Positions 60,207 through 64,000 of a stretch of 64,000 nucleotides of DNA are shown here, piece by piece; position 1 is the first letter of the stretch; every line of letters starts with the position of its first letter. The notes under the pieces are model-generated. The model worked only from the letters and a program-made list of their open reading frames with translations. It searched no databases and was not told the origin of the DNA. The DNA is taken from the NCBI RefSeq assembly GCF_003254395.2, contig NC_037638.1, positions 23,451,352 through 23,515,351 of the forward strand. Reading direction: 5' to 3'. The stretch comes from Apis mellifera. Its lineage: Eukaryota; Arthropoda; Insecta; Hymenoptera; Apidae. Position numbers and translations under genes: made by a program.

Positions 60207-61831
60207 TTTTTTTCTTTTTTTTTTTTTTGGAATTTTCCTTGGAACGCGAGACTCCAGTTCTCTTCAGGAGGGAAGCTGCCAAATACCTCCGAAAACAGCC
60301 CCCGAACAACACGCAACGGATCGTTTCTCGCTTTACAATCCTCGAATCCTCGTAAAACGATGCGTCCTCGGGAAACGAGCGTATCTTGGGATTCTTAGAC
60401 TCTTCCCCCTTCCTCCTCCTCTTCTTCTCCTCCTCGGTGAATCGATCGATTCTATCCAGACTGCAAACTTCTACGAGGAAAGAGGAGGAGAAGAAGGGAG
60501 GAGGAAAGATAATCCAACATCGCGGGCGCCCAACTTGTTCCACGCGATACCCGAAGAACGCACGGGTAGATATAAAGTTTGCATCGAGAATGATAAGGGA
60601 TCGATACGATTTTACGGAAGAGGAGAAACGGAGTTTACACAGGTTTTCGATGCACTTGCTCCCTCCCTTCCTCCCTCGTCGTCCTTTCTCTCGATTCAGA
60701 GCTTTCCACTCCTTCTCCCTTTAATACTATCATCGAAAGCTTTAAGGAAAGGCTCGAACTAGGTCCTGCTACGGAGTATAGCGGAGCCGAGCAACGTCTC
60801 TTATTTCTTTTCACAGTGTCTCCACTTCCCTCCCATCTATTTCTCTTTCCTCCTCCTCGTCCTCTTCTCCTTTTTCTTTTCGGATACGTAGCTCTACCTT
60901 CTTCTGCCACTTTACTCGGCTCGTCACGGTTCTGGATGGCTTTCGAGATAGTCGTCCCTTCTGAGAGGATAGGCTGCCAACGAAAGATACCACCGCGGCG
61001 AATCGTCGGCGACAAGCAATTCTTGGAGAATTTTTTTAATCCGGATAGAAGAATCGACGGCTGTGAAAGAAGGATGATTGTATGAAAAATGGAATTTTTT
61101 TGTAATCGAAACGATAATTTTTTTTTTTTTTTTCTTTTAGAAAATTGTTGGAAATTAGTTTTCAAATTCGTCGGGATAATTAAAATTACATTTGACGAGA
61201 GAAGAAAGGTCAGTCCACATAATTACTTTCATTAGGTTATCTTTTCTTCCTTTATTCTCTTTTGTTGTTCCTTTTAGCTAATTAACCCTTGCACACATCG
61301 CTCTCTACCCTTTGTTCTCTCACGCAACCACGTTATCTTCTTTTCTTTCCCTCTATTTTTGTTTCGTGATGAACTTATGTCTACGAAAAAAAAAAAAACA
61401 AAGGAAAGAAAAAGACGTTCCTTTCAAAAAAAAAAAAAAAATTTACCAAACCAAATTCATAATTGCTCATTTCCCACCACCACTTTGCTAGCTTCCAAAG
61501 TCATTCCGCCTAGCATGAATCTAAATGAATCCACCGTACCTCGCTCCCACTAATTCCAACTCGGTACGAACTTCTTCGAATATCCCGAATTTGCACAAAA
61601 TTTGCATCAGCATACTTCAACACACGTCACCTCGTTCGAACTCGTTCTACAAACCATTCTATCTCTCTAAACTCGCATTAATTCGTTCCAATCCTTTTCA
61701 AGACTTCCGTCCATCTTCTCGCAAATCCAAGAAATCGATCATCACGAATCAACAAAGGGTTGAAGAGCACATCCGTAAAAATGTGACGCATCCTTGAACC
61801 TGATCAATTCTTCTGGGTCGAAATATACACA

Positions 61832-61845
61832 CGCGCGCGCGCGCG
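61832..61845. repeat. Alternating CG run
   Basis: Seven CG dinucleotides, preceded by ACACACA; a potential Z-DNA-forming purine-pyrimidine alternation. Confidence 0.9.
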
Positions 61846-62109
61846 TTTCATCGTCCAATGAATTTTCTCTCAAAAATCTTCCATTACGCCTCAATAACTC
61901 GCAATATCATCCCGTTTGCACTCGCCTGTTAATTGTCCTAACGTTATTCACGATGAATTATTCACGAGCCACCACATTTCAATCATGCGTCGAGACACGA
62001 AACGTCGGGGGTTAGTATAGCAGGGTATGAAACCGACTATGGATACGTGAGATCTAACCGTGACGAAACTCGGTCACGCAACTCGGTCCGACGATTCTCA
62101 AATTCATCC

Positions 62110-62765
62110 CGTGCTAAACTTGCGAAGAGCGAAGTTAAATTTCGCGCATATTCGTCCCCAGAAATTTCTCTCGTTCGAAAACAATCGTTAGGACGGATCT
62201 CGGAAACGAATTCTTCCGTTTCTATATTTTTCTTTTGTTTCACGAGATCGATGCTCTTGAAATTCCACCCGTTATCAACGGAAAGTCAAATTTCAGACAA
62301 TCGACGTCGCAACGAATTCTTTCTATTCTCGATGAAATTGAGAACTGGAAAGGAAAACTTTGAAAAATTTTCTAGGAAAATTCCAGATCATCGACAATTT
62401 CTCGACAAGTACATTTGCGATAAATTTGCATCGAGTTAAATTTCGCGCGAAACAATCGTTGCAGCGACGATCTCTTTCTTTCCTCTTCGAGGCGAATTCT
62501 TTCATGATGAAATCGACTGGTCGATGGAAAGCAAAACTTTCTGGAATTTTCTTAGAAAGAAAATCGACAAAAACTTATTGTCAAAAAAAAAAGAAAGAAA
62601 GAAAAAAAATTAAATTTCAACAATCGCAACAATCCACCGTGTTTGGTAGCGAAGTAGAAGTTTTCCAGGCGAATTCTTCTTTCAATATCGAGTCGCCTGC
62701 ACTTTTCGGCGAAATCGATATTCGTCGGTGGGAGGCAAAACTTGGGGAGGGAAGGGAGGAAATAT
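62110..62765. repeat. Degenerate tandem repeats, ~150-330 nt units
   Basis: Recurring blocks seen by eye: GTTAAATTTCGCGC (near 62132 and 62436), AACAATCGTT (near 62180 and 62451), CGAATTCTT (near 62208, 62312, 62492, 62690), and GAT/GGTGGAAAG-like followed by CAAAACTTT or CAAAACTTGG (near 62350, 62530, 62738). Order of blocks is conserved, so this looks like an old, diverged tandem array rather than chance. Confidence 0.6.
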
Positions 62766-63308
62766 AGAATTACGGCGGAGAATGGATCGTGCAATTTTAC
62801 GTAATGGAAAACGGTGGAGTTGGAGCAACGTTTAATCGTCTTCGATTGTCGGCCACGCTTGATATACGATTCGTTGCGGCCACATTTAAACTTCTTCCAT
62901 GTCTTCCGTTCTTTTTTAATGCGCTCTCACCGTGGCTGGAACTCGGCCATAAGTAGATTCGGCCATAAATTCGAGTGACCAAGTGAACGTCGGCTAACGT
63001 CGGGGCGTTGGTCAAATTCGGGAATTTTGGAATTTGTAATGTTGGTCGAGAGGTAAAGTAAATTTTTTTTTTCCTTTTTTTCCTTTTTTTTTACATTTTT
63101 TTTTTTTTTTTTTTTTTAGGTGAACCATCGTGTAAAATGCAATTTTCCATAATACAATTTTTCAATTTATGTTTGCAATATGTCAGTGAATATATTATGA
63201 TACGATAAATTTAAAGCGAGTTGGTTCTATCAGCAGAAATTCCGTTGCTTTATAATTCATCGCGTGTCACGATCCAATATTTACAATAATCCGAAACAAT
63301 TTTCTGTC

Positions 63309-63311
<3 letters not shown>

Positions 63312-63349
<38 letters not shown>
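63312..63349. repeat. 38-nt T homopolymer
   Basis: Thirty-eight consecutive T on the plus strand. Its exact length may be a sequencing estimate. Confidence 0.9.
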
Positions 63350-63351
<2 letters not shown>

Positions 63352-63818
63352 TCTTCCGTCACATACCGTTAAACACATTTCTCGATAAAGGACAGATGGA
63401 ATACGTGATTAATTCGTCAATAATGGAGAGAGCGAAAATTGAATCCTATACCAATATTTCAAATCCGTACGTTATTTTATCAAACTATATATAGAAATAC
63501 GATAACTATTTCTCAAATCATTTTTCACTCGTTCGTCGTAATATTTTCACCTTGCCTTTAATATTTGATCAGAATTCAGATTTTTCCCTCCCCCATCATC
63601 GAAACTTCTATTATTTCCCTTCTGTTATTTAAAATTCTCGTTCAATTCGAAATCGTCGCAAGGGAAAAACATCGATACATCGGTCTGTATATTTCATTCG
63701 AACGATCCGTTAAACGGTTGACACTGTGGACGGTAATAAAACGTCGTCCAACTACAAAGAACTCTTTGGATTGACACGGAACAGGAGCGCAGGATCGAAT
63801 AAAACACGACACGGAACT

Positions 63819-63854
63819 TCTCTCTCTCTCTCTTTCTCTCTCTCTCCCTCTCTC
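63819..63854. repeat. (CT)n-rich microsatellite
   Basis: CT dinucleotide run interrupted by TTT and CCC. Confidence 0.9.
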
Positions 63855-64000
63855 GTCGTTTAATTCCACCCGATCGAGCGTTCAACAGTTTCGCGGTTTG
63901 GCATCGATCTGACTAGTTGAAGCGTTATCAACGTCCTCTCGAGACGGGCACGAAGGGCTCGACAACAGGAAGGACGCGGGCTTAATTATATCGGGGACGA

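Larger units (their letters stand above)
56409..64000. other. Probably gene B intron; upstream exons not found
   Basis: I looked on the minus strand for counterparts of gene A exons 1-4 (AAIFGP, SLIRL, signal peptide) and found none, so these likely lie outside the window. Holds degenerate tandem repeats (about 62110-62765), (CTTC)n at 60181-60206, alternating CG at 61832-61845, a 38-T run (63312-63349) and a CT run (63819-63854). Confidence 0.6.

Overview
The window looks like insect nuclear DNA, most likely from a hymenopteran and plausibly a bee. It is AT-rich but unusually rich in CpG, full of microsatellites and homopolymer runs, and has intron-split genes without any bacterial-style gene packing. 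The species call is inference from composition and gene family; no diagnostic marker was seen. Long open frames outside the two genes below are low-complexity or shadow frames.

Two paralogous kainate-type ionotropic glutamate receptor (iGluR) genes lie head to tail on the minus strand. Gene A (8072 down to 3207) is complete: 15 short exons in 4.9 kb that join in frame at every junction to a 895-residue protein with signal peptide, amino-terminal domain (ATD), S1/S2 ligand-binding domain, M1, M2 pore loop, M3 with SYTANLAAF, M4 and a cytoplasmic tail. Gene B (56408 down to 16772) is the same kind of receptor spread over at least 39.6 kb; its first exons (signal peptide and first ~190 residues) were not found and probably lie beyond position 64000. 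Exon borders and phases are largely shared, which supports an old tandem duplication with later intron gain or loss (one intron specific to A; two, possibly three, specific to B).

The most interesting structure is in gene B, 26229-28773. The pore-loop exon is present twice, in two tandem copies of exactly 138 nt with identical phases. One copy (27789-27926) encodes M-R-Q-G at the Q/R site; the other (26229-26366) encodes M-Q-Q-G. In vertebrate AMPA and kainate receptors this same Q-to-R change is made by ADAR RNA editing and controls calcium permeability and polyamine block. Here it appears to be hard-wired in DNA and selectable by alternative, probably mutually exclusive, splicing. The region also has a rare GC-AG donor just upstream, a weak acceptor on the R exon, a CU-rich tract just after the R exon and a GA/CT hairpin in the shared upstream intron, all plausible splicing-control elements. 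Gene B also has a candidate 21/24-nt microexon (37870-37893) in the ATD.

Layout: 1-3206, no gene recognised; 3207-8072 gene A; 8073-16771 intergenic (gene B 3' UTR and gene A upstream region); 16772-56408 gene B exons with very large introns; 56409-64000 probably gene B intron, with degenerate tandem repeats, a 38-T run and other simple repeats. Both products would act as subunits of glutamate-gated cation channels, possibly co-assembling in neurons; this last point is inference from family membership.
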